Assembly: GCA_016208685.1 (NCBI GenBank)
Contig: JACQXM010000012.1
Span: 107,102-171,101, forward strand
Reading direction: 5' to 3'
Source: Planctomycetota bacterium
Lineage (GTDB): Bacteria; Planctomycetota; Phycisphaerae; UBA1845
DNA: 64,000 bases
Below the pieces are notes generated by a model. It ran no database searches. It was not told the origin of the DNA and was given only the letters and a program-made list of their open reading frames with translations. Of this stretch, positions 8,611-19,125 are shown piece by piece (within the stretch, counting starts at the first letter, position 1; every line of letters starts with the position of its first letter). Made by a program: the position numbers and the translations under genes.

Positions 8611-10472
8611 CCTGGTCGCTGGCCATCGTCGCCCTGGCGGGAATGTTGCGGTTCCCGGGGGTGACCCAAGTTGGAATCCGATTCGAGGACGAAGCCGCCT
8701 ACTACGACGAGGCTCGCCTGTGGCGCCGGTGCGCCGGCGTGCTGGCCGACCGTGCGACGCTCGCCGCCGTGGTTCGCGCTGACAAGTCCGCGGTGAAGCA
8801 GCGACTCCAGGCGGCGGGTGTGGACTTTGCGGCTCAGTACGAAAAGCCCTGTCGCGGCTACACTCTGCTCGCGGCGGCGATGATGACCGTCGTCGGCGAG
8901 CGACCCGCGGCGCTGCCCGCGATGAACGCGCTGTTCGGCACGCTATCTGTCGCGCTGCTCTATGCGCTGGCCGTCGTTGCGGTCAACAGGCGAGTCGCGA
9001 TCTGCGCCGCCCTGCTTCTGGCGTGCTCACCGCAACATATCAGCTACTCGCGGGGCGGACTCACGGAGGCGCCGACGGCATTCTTCGTCCTGCTGGCGGT
9101 GCGCGCCTGGGTTCTCGCGCGGCGTAACCCGCCATCCCCGCGGCGGGCCCTGTTTGCTACCGGGCTGGCGCTCGGAGCGGCAGTCACCTGTCACTACCGC
9201 GCCGCGTACCTGGCAGTGGTTGTCATGCTGGTCGAAGCCTGGTTTCAGGGCACGAAAGTATCCCCTGCGCCGTTGCGTCGGCCGGAGCCCGACCCGGTGG
9301 GGCACGGGCACACCGCCCGAATCGCATACGCCGTGCAGCGAGCGCTTTGGGTCCCCGTTGGCATTATGGTGCCACTGCTGGCGGTCGAGGCGGTGCCGGC
9401 CATGGCCTGGGTTGCGGCCCGAATGACGGGCGGGGATTCGCCGTTGACGACGCTCACCGGGGCATTATGGCGCTTCACGCAGAGCGTCCGCGATCAAGGC
9501 GTGAATGCTTCCGGAGGATCGTTCTGGACGCTGAGTCCGCAGGTGGCGATCGCATACGCCGGTTACCTTGCATACTGGCAGGGGTGGGTCGCGACGATCC
9601 TGCTGCTTCCGGGGACGATCGAGCTGATGCGGAGACGCCACACGGCGGGTGTGGCGTGGCTCCTGATAGCGAGCGCTGTCCTCCTGGCGCTGCAACCGTT
9701 CGCCGTCGCCCGGGCATGGGGCCCGCTGCTTCCCCTCCTCAGTTTCGCTGTGGTACTGGGGCTGGGGCGGGTGCTGCGATGGCTCTGCGGCCTCGGTCGT
9801 GTGCGATTCGTCGACACCTTACGGCTTGCCGCCGAGGGCCGGACTCGGGTGCCCGGCGCGCTTGCGGGCGACAGATCCCGTGGATCTCTGCGGTACGTGC
9901 TTCGCGCTACCTTGCCCTTGACGGCAGCGATCTGCCTTTCAAGCAGTCCCGGAACGTATCGCGTTCTCACCACGCGAAGCGCGATTCCGGGCGCGGCATC
10001 CTGGCTGGCGGCGCGGGGCGGTCGCGCGGTGGCGGCGGAGGACCCGAGAAAGTACGCCGTGTATCTCGACGGGACCGCGGCAGAGGTTGTCGGCGGTCGT
10101 CGCTATCGGGCATCCGTTCCGCCGGTTGAGGCACTGGCCGCCCTACGCCGCGACGGCGTGCGCTGGGTGATCGCCGACCCACAGCGCTGGCACTACCGTG
10201 ATCCGGAGAGTCCCGGGGGGCAGCGCGTTTTCGATTGGTGGCAGGAACTGGAGGAGCTGCTTCAACGCCGCGGCCGGCCGGCTGTGGAATTCCCACATCT
10301 CACAGATTGCCGTTGGGAGTTTCTTTCGGAGGGGTCGGGGCTTGCCTACCTTTCGGACATGATTCAGCGCGGCGACGGAGGGCTGCGCGTCTATGAACTG
10401 GAGGCGCCGGATCCTCCGGTCGTTGACAATACCCCCTCGGGCGTGGTATCAAAAGCACGTACGGGCGATTGA
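8592..10472 (+). CDS. Polytopic membrane protein, GT-C (family 39-like) glycosyltransferase
   Basis: 626 residues. After the first helix the outer loop holds RFEDEAAYYDEA, the acidic motif expected for a GT-C transferase. Several Ala/Leu-rich helices follow (about residues 95-420), with a soluble C-terminal region of about 150 residues. The start is a GTG at 8592 inside the end of the upstream methyltransferase, giving a 19-base overlap and probable coupling. Likely role: transfer of a sugar from a polyprenyl-phosphate donor outside the membrane, with the adjacent GT2 domain making the donor. That division of labour is inferred from context. Confidence 0.75.
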   Translation: MFRHRLAWSLAIVALAGMLRFPGVTQVGIRFEDEAAYYDEARLWRRCAGVLADRATLAAVVRADKSAVKQRLQAAGVDFAAQYEKPCRGYTLLAAAMMTVVGERPAALPAMNALFGTLSVALLYALAVVAVNRRVAICAALLLACSPQHISYSRGGLTEAPTAFFVLLAVRAWVLARRNPPSPRRALFATGLALGAAVTCHYRAAYLAVVVMLVEAWFQGTKVSPAPLRRPEPDPVGHGHTARIAYAVQRALWVPVGIMVPLLAVEAVPAMAWVAARMTGGDSPLTTLTGALWRFTQSVRDQGVNASGGSFWTLSPQVAIAYAGYLAYWQGWVATILLLPGTIELMRRRHTAGVAWLLIASAVLLALQPFAVARAWGPLLPLLSFAVVLGLGRVLRWLCGLGRVRFVDTLRLAAEGRTRVPGALAGDRSRGSLRYVLRATLPLTAAICLSSSPGTYRVLTTRSAIPGAASWLAARGGRAVAAEDPRKYAVYLDGTAAEVVGGRRYRASVPPVEALAALRRDGVRWVIADPQRWHYRDPESPGGQRVFDWWQELEELLQRRGRPAVEFPHLTDCRWEFLSEGSGLAYLSDMIQRGDGGLRVYELEAPDPPVVDNTPSGVVSKARTGD

Positions 10473-10536
10473 GGAGGCGGTTTCCGATCGTTTCGGACGG
10501 CGTCGCCCACGCATCTCCTGGCACTCGAGGGTCATC

Positions 10537-11646
10537 ATGCCGACACTGGACGCGGAAGTGGAAGCCCCGCCCGCCATGGACAGCAGTCACCGCATCGCGG
10601 CGCTGAATCGCAACGACAAGCCGTTTCACGTGGTGCTGGCCCAGCAATTCGACCGCACCACCATCGAGCAGCTCTGCCAGCTTGCGGACATGATCCGCAC
10701 CGTCGGCGCCTCGCGCCAAGGAACGCAGTTTCTGTTGACTTTGCTCAGCCATCGCCGGGCGATGCTCTACTTCATTCAGCCGTCAACGCGTACGTTCCTG
10801 TCCTTCACCGCCGCCTGCCAGGTCCTCGGAATGCCGTACAACTCCGTGCGCGATCGGTCAACATCGTCGGAGGTCAAGGGCGAGTCCGAGGACGACACCA
10901 TCCGCGTGCTCAGTCAGTACTTCGACCTCATCATCATGCGCCACCCGGCCGAGGGGTTCGCCGAACACGTGGCGCACATCCTCAACGACATGCCGCGGAC
11001 CATTCCCGTGATTAACGGCGGCTCGGGCAAGGACCAACACCCTACGCAGGCGCTGCTGGACATCTATACGCTTTTCCGCGCCTTCGCCGACCCCGAGACC
11101 ACGCGCATCGAACGGCGCTACATGCGCAACGTGTTCTCCGGTAAGACCATCGCCTTCGTCGGAGACCTGAAGCGCGGGAGAACCGTGCGCTCGTTGACCT
11201 ACCTGCTGTGCCGCTACCCCGGCGTTCGCCTGCTCTTCATCTCGCCCCCCGAGCTGCGCATCGGCGAGGACATTCTGCAATACATCGGGCGGCACAGCGT
11301 GGAGTACGAAATCGCCGACGATCTTCCGTCGCGGATCGGCGAGTGCGACGCGGTGTACATGACGCGGCTTCAGGACGAGCACGACGTCGCCGGCGAGTCG
11401 AAGTCGATCGACTATTACCGTTACGCCCTCACCTGCGAGATGGCGAAGGACTTCAAGCCGGGCCTGGCCATCCTTCACCCGCTGCCGCGGCGCCACGAGC
11501 TCGACCAGCGCCTGGATTCCCTGCCCCAGGCGAAGTACTGGGCGCAGGTGCGCAACGGCATGTGGATGCGCGCCGCGCTGATCGCCGCCATCTTCAACGT
11601 CGACGTGGCCATCCGCGACCACTACCACGCGTACTACAACTTCTAG
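10537..11646 (+). CDS. pyrB: Aspartate carbamoyltransferase, catalytic chain
   Basis: Condenses carbamoyl phosphate with aspartate in pyrimidine synthesis. The 369-residue product shows the carbamoyl-phosphate loop PSTRT, the HPTQALLD motif, the GDLKRGRTVRSL block, YMTRLQ and the HPLPRR motif. It is about 50 residues longer than most catalytic chains because of an N-terminal extension, and the residue after STRT is Phe, not Arg. ATG 10537 is supported by GAGG six to seven bases upstream; the frame extends to 10393 inside the previous gene. No pyrI or pyrC lies beside it, so it may work as an unregulated trimer or with a distant partner. Confidence 0.9.
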   Translation: MPTLDAEVEAPPAMDSSHRIAALNRNDKPFHVVLAQQFDRTTIEQLCQLADMIRTVGASRQGTQFLLTLLSHRRAMLYFIQPSTRTFLSFTAACQVLGMPYNSVRDRSTSSEVKGESEDDTIRVLSQYFDLIIMRHPAEGFAEHVAHILNDMPRTIPVINGGSGKDQHPTQALLDIYTLFRAFADPETTRIERRYMRNVFSGKTIAFVGDLKRGRTVRSLTYLLCRYPGVRLLFISPPELRIGEDILQYIGRHSVEYEIADDLPSRIGECDAVYMTRLQDEHDVAGESKSIDYYRYALTCEMAKDFKPGLAILHPLPRRHELDQRLDSLPQAKYWAQVRNGMWMRAALIAAIFNVDVAIRDHYHAYYNF

Positions 11647-11755
11647 TTCGGCGGCGCGGAACCGTTGAGTTCGCATTCCCTGCCCTCCGCCGGGCTTCCG
11701 CGGGCCGGTTCGTTGCACCGTCGCGCGTCAGCCTGAGCTCGGTGCTGCTGTCTTG

Positions 11756-12490
11756 ATGGAAACACTGCTTGTCGCTGCGTTGATCCTCCTCGTGGCGGTG
11801 ACCTATTCCTCGGTGGGCCACGGCGGGGCGTCGGGTTATCTCGCCGTGATGGCACTGGTGGGCGTGGCGCCGGAGGTGATGAAGCCGGCGGCGCTGCTGC
11901 TGAACGTGCTGGTGGCCGGCATCGCCACCGTGCGGTTCCACCGCGCCGGTTGTTTCCGCTGGTCGCTGTTCTGGCCTTTTGCCGCCGCGTCGGTTCCCGC
12001 GGCGTTCGTGGGCGGCGTACTCACGCTGCCGGCCGGTGTGTACCGGTCCCTGGTGGGTCTGGTACTGCTGGCGGCGGCGGTGCGACTGGTCATGAGTGCC
12101 GCGAGCCGCACGGTTCGTTTGCGGCGGCCGGCACTGCTCAGCGCGCTGGGAGCTGGGGCGGGAATCGGGCTGCTTTCCGGTCTTACGGGCACGGGCGGCG
12201 GGATCTTCCTCTCGCCCCTCCTGCTGCTGATGCGCTGGGCCGACGCCCGGCTGTGCGCCGGGGTATCGGCGGCGTTCATTCTGGTGAATTCGCTGGCCGG
12301 TCTGGGCGGCCGTCTGTGGAGCGTGCCGGCGCTGCCCGCGGAGTTGTATGTGTGGGCGGCGGCGGCGCTGATCGGCGGGGCGATCGGTGCCGAGCTTGGC
12401 AGCCGCCGCGTCTCGCCCAAAACGCTGCGTTACCTGCTCGCCGCGGTTCTGACGGTAGCGGGGTTCAAGATGATGCTGGTGGCTTCTTGA
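11756..12490 (+). CDS. TauE/SafE family sulfite-exporter-type permease
   Basis: 244 residues, almost wholly hydrophobic, with about seven to eight helices. The two family signature glycine-rich motifs are present: SSVGHGGASGYLA near residue 20 and LTGTGGGIFLSPLLLL near residue 145, in the usual internal duplication. Family members export organosulfonates or sulfite, or act as general anion permeases; the substrate here is unknown. The frame can begin at TTG 11753, but the adjoining ATG 11756 is the more likely start. It is followed by 278 bases without a gene. Confidence 0.88.
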   Translation: METLLVAALILLVAVTYSSVGHGGASGYLAVMALVGVAPEVMKPAALLLNVLVAGIATVRFHRAGCFRWSLFWPFAAASVPAAFVGGVLTLPAGVYRSLVGLVLLAAAVRLVMSAASRTVRLRRPALLSALGAGAGIGLLSGLTGTGGGIFLSPLLLLMRWADARLCAGVSAAFILVNSLAGLGGRLWSVPALPAELYVWAAAALIGGAIGAELGSRRVSPKTLRYLLAAVLTVAGFKMMLVAS

Positions 12491-12768
12491 GGAGTGCCGG
12501 CGGGCGTTTGAGCCGGTACGTCGCTTCCCTGCCAGACTGCGTGCGGCGCGGCTGTGAGACGCGCGTACTTACGCGATAGGGGGTTTCACTATCCGGTTTC
12601 CCCCTTGTCTACCGTCCTAAGTGTCTGCCGCCCACCGGGCTGTCGATAGGTGAAGTAGCTCGACGCGCGAACCCCCTGGCCCAGCCGGCACGTCGACGGC
12701 TCTGCGCGATGGTAGACCGGCCGGCGGTCGGTTCCGCGCCGCGCGATGGGGGAAGTTGGTAAGACAGC

Positions 12769-14895
12769 ATGCAGCGGCTTGGACCCTCGCCGGATCGACC
12801 GACGCCCGCCCCAGGCTCGCCCGGGCGCCGGCCGTGGTTCTGGCTGCTGGTAGCCGTCTGCGGCACCTTCATCCTCATGGTCTGCGTTGCCACCGCCGTC
12901 GGTTTGGTCAAGCTCCGGCTGGGCGGCGTGGTTCACAAACAACTCACGGTCGAGCGACTCGAAGGCGAAATCCGCCATCTGGACGAAGTACTCACCATGT
13001 CAGCGCGGATGGCGGCCGCGACCGGTGATCTGGCGTGGGAGGAACGCTACCGGCTCTTTGAGCCTACCCTCGATCAATCAATCCGTGAGCTGATGGCGAT
13101 TTCGCCGACCCTGTTCGACGAAGTGTTCGGCGAGGAAACCAACGCCGCGAATCAACGTCTGGTGCGGATGGAGAACGTGGCGTTCGATCTGATTCGCGAG
13201 GGTCGCAGTCGCGAGGCCTGGGAGCAGCTCACTTCCAGAGCGTATGAGAACCAGAAGGCCGTCTATGCGGATGGGATGGACCGGGCGAGGCGGGCACTGG
13301 AGGCCTTGGTGCAGCGCGACGCCGCGGCACTGGACGCGCGGTTGCACTCGCTGACCAGCATCGCCGCCATCTGCTTTGTTCTCCTCTGCGGTGCGTGGGT
13401 CAACGCGGGGCGTGCCATCCGCGCCCACCTGCGCGATCGCGAACGTATGATCGAGTTCCAGGCCGAAAGCGAAGCCGCGCGCGCCGCCAATCGCGCCAAA
13501 AGCGAATTCCTTGCCAACATGAGCCACGAACTCCGCACCCCCATGAACGGCGTCATCGGGATGACGGAGCTGGCGCTGGACACACCCCTCTCGGCGGAAC
13601 AGCGCGAGTGCCTGGACACCGTGTTGCAATGTAGCAACTCGCTCCTCGAACTGCTCAATGACATTCTCGACCTATCGAAGATCGAAGCCGACCGCCTGGA
13701 GCTGGAGCAGATCGACTTCGATCTGGTGTCGGTCGTCAAGGCCATCGCCGACGTCTTTTCGCACCACGCCGCGCAGAAGGGGATCGAACTGGTCATCGGC
13801 GTGCATCCCGACGTACCTGCGTACCAGACGGGTGATCCCACGCGCCTGCGCCAGGTGCTGGTGAACCTGGTGGGCAACGCCATCAAGTTCACGGAGCAGG
13901 GCGAGATCGCACTGACCGTTGAGGCCGAAGGGGGTCCGGGGGAGGCGCCTTCCTTGCTGTTCTCGGTGCGCGACACCGGCGTGGGCGTTCCGGAGGTGCG
14001 GCGCGACGCGATTTTCGAACCGTTCACCCAGGCCGACGGCAGTACCACGCGCCGGTACGGCGGCACGGGGTTGGGACTGACGATCTCGCGCCGCATCATC
14101 GAGCAGCTCGGAGGGAACATCTGGCTGGAGAGCCAGGTGGGGCGCGGAAGCACGTTCCTCTTCCGGCTGCCCAATCGTCCGGCGGCGCGTCCGCCCGATG
14201 TAATAGGGCCCACCCTTGGCCTGCCGGCTGCCTGCCCGGCGCCCAAGGACGCCCGGGTACGGGTTGCGATGACTGCCTGGGACGGTCCTCCGGTGAGCGA
14301 CGACTCCGTTACCGGGAACTGCCGCCGCGAAAGCGACGGATACCACCGGGGCTTCCGCGCCCGTGTGCTGCTCACGGAGGACAACGCGGTGAATCGGCGG
14401 GTGGCCTTGGCGCTGCTTCAGAAGTGTGGTTGTGACGTCATCGCGGTGGAGGACGGCGCCGCGGCCCTCGCGGCGCTCGAATGCTCCTTCTTCGACCTGG
14501 TGTTCATGGATGTGCAGATGCCGGAAATGGACGGTCTGGAGGCCACGCGCAGGATTCGTGCCGACGCGCGCTGGGACGGTCTGCCCGTCATCGCCATGAC
14601 CGCGCATGCGATGAAAGGCGACCGCGAGCGGTGCCTTGAAGCCGGCATGGATGACTACCTCAGCAAGCCGGTGAGTCTCAATCGCGTGCAGAAACTGCTC
14701 GCGCGGTGGGGCCCGCGTGCCGGATGTGCGGCCGCTGCCGGAGGCGAGGAGCGCGTCGGCGGGAGTCCGGAAGTCCCCGTGTCGGGGGAATATCAGAACC
14801 CGGTGCCGCGACGCACGCCGGTCGCCTCGGCGCAGCCCATGCCGGCCGGGACTGCGGCCGGTTCGACTACGAAACCGAAACAAACTTCCGGCTGA
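12769..14895 (+). CDS. Hybrid sensor histidine kinase with receiver domain
   Basis: 708 residues. A first membrane helix (about 23-46), an extracytoplasmic helical sensor region of about 150 residues, then a second helix (about 198-215). The HisKA domain has [11 protein letters not shown] with phosphorylatable His at about residue 253. HATPase motifs are [15 protein letters not shown] and GGTGLGL. A C-terminal receiver (about 530-650) has paired acidic residues in LLTEDN, phospho-acceptor Asp581 in MDVQMP, and the conserved Lys in LSKP. The tail of about 50 residues is low complexity. No response regulator is adjacent, so output goes through a distant HPt or regulator. Its last 29 bases overlap the convergent transketolase gene. 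Confidence 0.93.
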   Translation: MQRLGPSPDRPTPAPGSPGRRPWFWLLVAVCGTFILMVCVATAVGLVKLRLGGVVHKQLTVERLEGEIRHLDEVLTMSARMAAATGDLAWEERYRLFEPTLDQSIRELMAISPTLFDEVFGEETNAANQRLVRMENVAFDLIREGRSREAWEQLTSRAYENQKAVYADGMDRARRALEALVQRDAAALDARLHSLTSIAAICFVLLCGAWVNAGRAIRAHLRDRERMIEFQAESEAARAANRAKSEFLANMSHELRTPMNGVIGMTELALDTPLSAEQRECLDTVLQCSNSLLELLNDILDLSKIEADRLELEQIDFDLVSVVKAIADVFSHHAAQKGIELVIGVHPDVPAYQTGDPTRLRQVLVNLVGNAIKFTEQGEIALTVEAEGGPGEAPSLLFSVRDTGVGVPEVRRDAIFEPFTQADGSTTRRYGGTGLGLTISRRIIEQLGGNIWLESQVGRGSTFLFRLPNRPAARPPDVIGPTLGLPAACPAPKDARVRVAMTAWDGPPVSDDSVTGNCRRESDGYHRGFRARVLLTEDNAVNRRVALALLQKCGCDVIAVEDGAAALAALECSFFDLVFMDVQMPEMDGLEATRRIRADARWDGLPVIAMTAHAMKGDRERCLEAGMDDYLSKPVSLNRVQKLLARWGPRAGCAAAAGGEERVGGSPEVPVSGEYQNPVPRRTPVASAQPMPAGTAAGSTTKPKQTSG

Positions 14896-17257
14896 GTCCC
14901 TTGCGCAGTTTGGCGTAGCGAACCACGGCGTCGAACTGACTGCGCCCGTCCAGCCCCGCCTCCTCGAGAACCCGTTCCGGCTGACCGCTTCCCAGAAAGT
15001 GGCCCTTCCAATAGGGGTGCACGGTGGCAGAGCGTCCCAACGGAGAGGTAATCCAGCGGTGCATCGTGGGCAATGTGAAGTCGGTGATGCCCATGGCCTC
15101 TTCCGCGTGGCGTTGTGGGAAAATGGCGGCCTGTTCCTCGCGGGACAGCAACTCGAAGAGCTCGACGCTGGAAACATAGTATACGTCGAGGTCCACGCCC
15201 GCGGCCTCAAGCAGCGGAAGCGTTTCGTACACGAATGCGTAAGCGACGCCGCTTCCCTGCAACACCACGACGCCGTCACCGGTGCCGCGTGCCCGTCGCA
15301 GCAGGTACACCCCCTGGGCGGCCTGTGTCGCGGGCGCGAGGTTGTGCGCCGCGCGGTCGGGGACGATCTCGGCCGGACGCGTGACGAATGGCGCGATCAC
15401 CGCCGGATGCCGCGCCAGCGCCGCGCTCGTAAGCGGCCAGAGCTCCTGCGGTTCCCAGGGAGTCAAAGTGATGACCGTCCCGCGGGGAAAGTTATCCTGG
15501 AGCAGTTGCAGCGGCTGTGGGTCCGCGTGCGTGGGGCCATCCTCGCCCGTCTTCAGGCCGGCGTGCCCGCACACCACTACCATGGGACGATAGGGTTCAC
15601 CGGTGACTGCTTGTCGCGCCTGGGCGCCGATGGCGTGCAGCCGCGCGGCGATGTGCCCCAGCGGCGCGATGAAGGCCCCGTACGACGCTCCCGCTCCGAG
15701 ATGCCGTCCGAACGTCGAAATCCCCGCCAGCATACCGCACATGGCGTCTTCACAGATGCCGCCGATGGAGAGCAGTCTCGACGCCGGGTTGGAGCGGCGG
15801 TTGTAATAGCGCGCGCCGAAGCCGTCGCCGGCGGTCGCGATGCTGGTGGAATCGAGCAGGTCCGCGGCGGCCGCCAATACTCCACCGCCGCTGCTGCGGT
15901 TCAGAAAGTTCAGCACCCGTCCCAGTTCGCCGCGCAGCGTCGTCCGCGTGCCCGGCTTGAGTAGCAACTCCGGCGGGGTCGCCTGGCCATGCTTCGCCGT
16001 TACGGCGTAGAGCCCCTCGAGGCTTGGAGCTCCCGGTCGCGGTTTACGACGCCGCGTCTCGAGGCGCCTCCTGGCGTCACGCAGGCGGGCGGCGAGTGCG
16101 GCGACGGTCGGCTCTTCCCGCGCCACCGCCTTGCGCAGGACGGTCAGCGCATCCCAAAGGCACTGTTCGAGTACCGTGCTCTCGCGCCCGTCGCGGCAGT
16201 TGGTGGCGCCGGCGTCGCAAGTGGGCAGTTGCAGCCCGATCCGCTCCGTGAGCGGCCGGAGTGCCTCGTAGAAACCGGCGGAGCACAGCTTGTGGCCGGC
16301 GCCGTGCGACGCCCGACCCTCGATGCCGTAGTTCCACCCCTTGGTCGTGCGATAGACGATGGCCGTCGGCTGCCCATTGGCCAACGCCGCGGCCCGGCGC
16401 TGGGCGGCGATGACCTGCGGGAAGTCCATGCCGTCCGGCACGTACAGCACGTTCCAATCGTGAAGATAGGCGAACTCCATGGGAGTCCACTGCACGTAGT
16501 CACCGGGCTGCGCGGCGTCTCGACAGACGTGGTTGGAGTCGATGGAGCTCTGGTTCCAGTCGATGTGCAGCACCACGTTCCCCAGGGAGGCGGTGCCGGC
16601 GGCGGCCATCGCTTCTCCGACCCGGCCGGGGGTCATACCACCTTCGCCTTCGACGATGTGCACGCGGGGCGCGTCATCCCCGAAGTAGTCCGCGGCCGCC
16701 AGAGCCAGACCCAGCGACGACGCCAAGCCGACGCCGGAGGCGCCCGTCGCCAGGCGAACGAAGGGGGTCGCGGGGGTTGGATGTCCGTCCAGCGGCTTGG
16801 CGCGGAATCGCTTGTATAGCGGGGCAACGGTCACGGGGTTGCGGCGGAAGCCGAGAAGATCCTCGAGTCGCAGCCGCTTGCTGAGGTCGTCCGGCAGCAA
16901 GTCGCCGCCGGCACAGGACGCGATTTCGTCGCGCAACGCCCACATGGCATAAAGGCCCAGAGCCTTGTGCCCCGCGGCGTACGAGAGGATGTCCGCGTCC
17001 TCGCGGTCCGGGTCCGACAGGTCATAGTCCAGGGAGTCAAAGATCAGTCCCGCGACGAATCGACCGCAGGAGATGGAGCCGCCGGGATGTCCGGAAGTGG
17101 GAACGTAGTTGTAGAGCAGCGCGCAGGTGCAGCGGTAGAGCAGATCCAAGGTCTCGAATGTCGCCAGCTCCTCCGCGGTGAGCGGGGACGGGCCGGCGGC
17201 CGGTTCGGCGCTGAAGTCGATGTAGATGCCCCGTCGTGGACCAAACTCCATTGCCAT
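14867..17257 (-). CDS. Transketolase-like thiamine-diphosphate enzyme
   Basis: 796 residues with transketolase architecture: an N-terminal ThDP-binding domain with SGHPGGS, a central pyrimidine domain with GICEDAM (the catalytic Glu region) and [10 protein letters not shown], and a C-terminal domain. The ThDP/Mg motif reads GEG (about residue 204), then 27 residues and Asn, where GDG is usual. The enzyme is about 130 residues longer than standard transketolase, partly through a charged linker near 370-400. The family moves two-carbon ketol units; this divergent group may have other substrates. ATG 17257 was chosen over GTG 17260 for its better spacing from AAAGGA. It lies 75 bases after the aminotransferase gene on the same strand, probably co-transcribed. 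Confidence 0.85.
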   Translation of the reverse strand: MAMEFGPRRGIYIDFSAEPAAGPSPLTAEELATFETLDLLYRCTCALLYNYVPTSGHPGGSISCGRFVAGLIFDSLDYDLSDPDREDADILSYAAGHKALGLYAMWALRDEIASCAGGDLLPDDLSKRLRLEDLLGFRRNPVTVAPLYKRFRAKPLDGHPTPATPFVRLATGASGVGLASSLGLALAAADYFGDDAPRVHIVEGEGGMTPGRVGEAMAAAGTASLGNVVLHIDWNQSSIDSNHVCRDAAQPGDYVQWTPMEFAYLHDWNVLYVPDGMDFPQVIAAQRRAAALANGQPTAIVYRTTKGWNYGIEGRASHGAGHKLCSAGFYEALRPLTERIGLQLPTCDAGATNCRDGRESTVLEQCLWDALTVLRKAVAREEPTVAALAARLRDARRRLETRRRKPRPGAPSLEGLYAVTAKHGQATPPELLLKPGTRTTLRGELGRVLNFLNRSSGGGVLAAAADLLDSTSIATAGDGFGARYYNRRSNPASRLLSIGGICEDAMCGMLAGISTFGRHLGAGASYGAFIAPLGHIAARLHAIGAQARQAVTGEPYRPMVVVCGHAGLKTGEDGPTHADPQPLQLLQDNFPRGTVITLTPWEPQELWPLTSAALARHPAVIAPFVTRPAEIVPDRAAHNLAPATQAAQGVYLLRRARGTGDGVVVLQGSGVAYAFVYETLPLLEAAGVDLDVYYVSSVELFELLSREEQAAIFPQRHAEEAMGITDFTLPTMHRWITSPLGRSATVHPYWKGHFLGSGQPERVLEEAGLDGRSQFDAVVRYAKLRKGLSRKFVSVS

Positions 17258-17332
17258 CACAGGTCCTTTCCGTATGGCCGCAGCCCTATCGATGCGCCGG
17301 TTACCGCCCGCCGGGCGCGGCCGGCCGGCCGG

Positions 17333-18631
17333 TCAATGCAAATGTGCCCCTTCCGCCACGAACTCCGCGAAGCCCCGGCGGTCCTGCGCCGCCGCTTCAA
17401 TGCGTTTCAACGCCTCGCGGAGGTCCTCCGCCGCCGTGGCGATGGAGATGCGTAGGAAGTGCTTGCCGTGAGTTCCGATCCGGCCGAACGACTGCCGATC
17501 CATCGTCGCCACGTGGTAACGGAACAGCAGGAACATCTGGAACAAGGTCGAGGGGCTGGTACGCGAGCGCACGGCCTCGGGCAGCGACTCGTGCGCCTGA
17601 AGAACTCCCAGGCGTGTACACAGGCCCGCGATATTCGGGAATACGTAGAACGCCCCGCGCGGCATGCGGCACGAAACTCCGTCGATGCGGTTCAGGCCGG
17701 TAACCATCAGATCGCGGCGCTCCTGGAAGGCCGCGACCATGACGGCGATGGATCGGGCACTCTCGGGCGACTCCAGACCCACGCGCGCCCCTTCCTGGTT
17801 GTAGGGCGGCACGCACGAGAAGTAGTTGATGTTGAGGTTTTTGAAGACCTGCGCCTCGTCCGCCGTCGGGAACACCGCCCAGCCCACGCGTCCGCCCGTC
17901 CAGGAGAAACTTTTCGAAGCTCCGGAAACGATGATCGTCCGCCGCTCCATATCGCCGACCGAGGCGATGGAATGATGGCGGTGGCCGTCGAATACGATGT
18001 CCTCGTACACTTCGTCGGAATACACACGCACATCGGCGGGGGCACGGCTGCGGATCACCTCCGCCAGGGCGTGCAGTTGCTCCTCGGACGCGACTCCGCC
18101 CGTGGGGTTGGACGGGAAGTTCAGAATGATCAGCTTCGTCTTGCGTGAAATCAGCGGGGCGAGGTCGTCGCCCTCAAGCGAGAAGCCGGCTTCCTCACGC
18201 AGGTGCAGCGGCACCGGCTCGGCGCCCACATACCGAGTGAACGACTCATAGATGGGGAACCCTGGGGAGGGGTAGATCACTTCGTCGCCCAGGTCCACAT
18301 ACGTCTGCTGACACAGTCCGATCGGTGGCTTGGCCCCGGGGAAGACCACGACCCGGTCAGGCGTAATCGCCAAGCCGCGCGTCCGGCCGATGTGCCGGGC
18401 GATCGCCGCGCGCAGAGGCAAGATCCCCTGCGGGTCACAGTAGTGCGTATTGTCCTTGTCAAGCTGCGACTTTATTTCATCCCGGATGTGCGCGGGCAGC
18501 GCAAAGTCGGGTTCCCCGAGATTGCACTTGATGACCCGGTGTCCGGATTCCTCGACCAGCCGGATGTAAGGGCCGACCTTGAAGGCGTTCTCCGTGTCCA
18601 TCAAGGGCACGCGCTTGGCGTACAGCGTCAT
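17333..18631 (-). CDS. Class I/II PLP-dependent aminotransferase
   Basis: 432 residues, fold-type I. Visible landmarks: NLGEPDFALP near the N-terminus, NFPSNPTGG (cofactor/substrate region), YSDEVYEDI with the PLP-binding Asp/Tyr, the Schiff-base lysine in SGASKSFSWTG, and a C-terminal Arg in FLRISIA that binds the substrate carboxylate. This resembles aspartate or alanine aminotransferase-like enzymes; the exact amino donor is not evident. The start is fixed by AGGAG six bases upstream of ATG 18631, although the frame stays open for 95 more codons. A transketolase-like gene follows on the same strand. Confidence 0.9.
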   Translation of the reverse strand: MTLYAKRVPLMDTENAFKVGPYIRLVEESGHRVIKCNLGEPDFALPAHIRDEIKSQLDKDNTHYCDPQGILPLRAAIARHIGRTRGLAITPDRVVVFPGAKPPIGLCQQTYVDLGDEVIYPSPGFPIYESFTRYVGAEPVPLHLREEAGFSLEGDDLAPLISRKTKLIILNFPSNPTGGVASEEQLHALAEVIRSRAPADVRVYSDEVYEDIVFDGHRHHSIASVGDMERRTIIVSGASKSFSWTGGRVGWAVFPTADEAQVFKNLNINYFSCVPPYNQEGARVGLESPESARSIAVMVAAFQERRDLMVTGLNRIDGVSCRMPRGAFYVFPNIAGLCTRLGVLQAHESLPEAVRSRTSPSTLFQMFLLFRYHVATMDRQSFGRIGTHGKHFLRISIATAAEDLREALKRIEAAAQDRRGFAEFVAEGAHLH

Positions 18632-19125
18632 GGTCTGCTCCTGGTTGTTGGCCCAGATACGGGCAGCGACGGTGCTGTTGGCCTGCGGGTATCGGGCATC
18701 CGTGCCGTTCCGCTCCCGCGCCGCTTCGCAAGCCCGCCGCGGAGATGACTCGCGGGCGGGGTGGTCGGCGCTCTCCCGGCGATCCGGGCACCGGCGTTCT
18801 TGCCGACAACCGTGTCGTGCATTCTGGGCCGCTCGCACCCCGGCCGCCCGGACCGCAGCGCGGCGCGCACCCGCCCGGCCCGGGCTGGGTGCCATATTCG
18901 GAGGACTGCCTTGCAATTGTCATGCCCGCATCGGGCGGTCAGGCGGCGTGGCGCGATTATCGCCTGCGAGTCGATCGAGCTGGGGTGACGCCCAGGGATG
19001 GAGGCCGGATCGCACCGTCCATGCGCGATTATGCGCACAGGGCTGCGCCAATCGGCGCAGCGGGGTGCGGCCAACACTGAGGCGTGCGGCGGCGATGGCC
19101 GGCGGCTACGCGAAAGAACTCACAG
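18632..19125 (-). other. 494-base gap without a gene
   Basis: This stretch separates the Clp N-domain gene from the aminotransferase and presumably holds the promoter of the latter. No convincing reading frame was found on either strand. It contains a perfect 8-base-stem hairpin (19042-19049 with 19054-19061, loop AATC) and two smaller hairpins with similar loops at 18950-18964 and 19022-19036, both containing CGATTAT. None is followed by a T run, so terminators are not claimed. Confidence 0.5.

Noticed and set aside
12574..12608. Hairpin GGGGG/CCCCC downstream of the TauE/SafE gene
   Set aside because: Loop of about 16 bases and no T tract; too weak to call.
13263..14384. 373-codon open frame antisense to the histidine kinase
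   Set aside because: Ser/Arg-rich antisense frame; the + strand has all kinase motifs.
14717..15964. 415-codon open frame on + opposite the transketolase-like gene
   Set aside because: Antisense shadow; the opposite strand carries conserved thiamine-diphosphate motifs.
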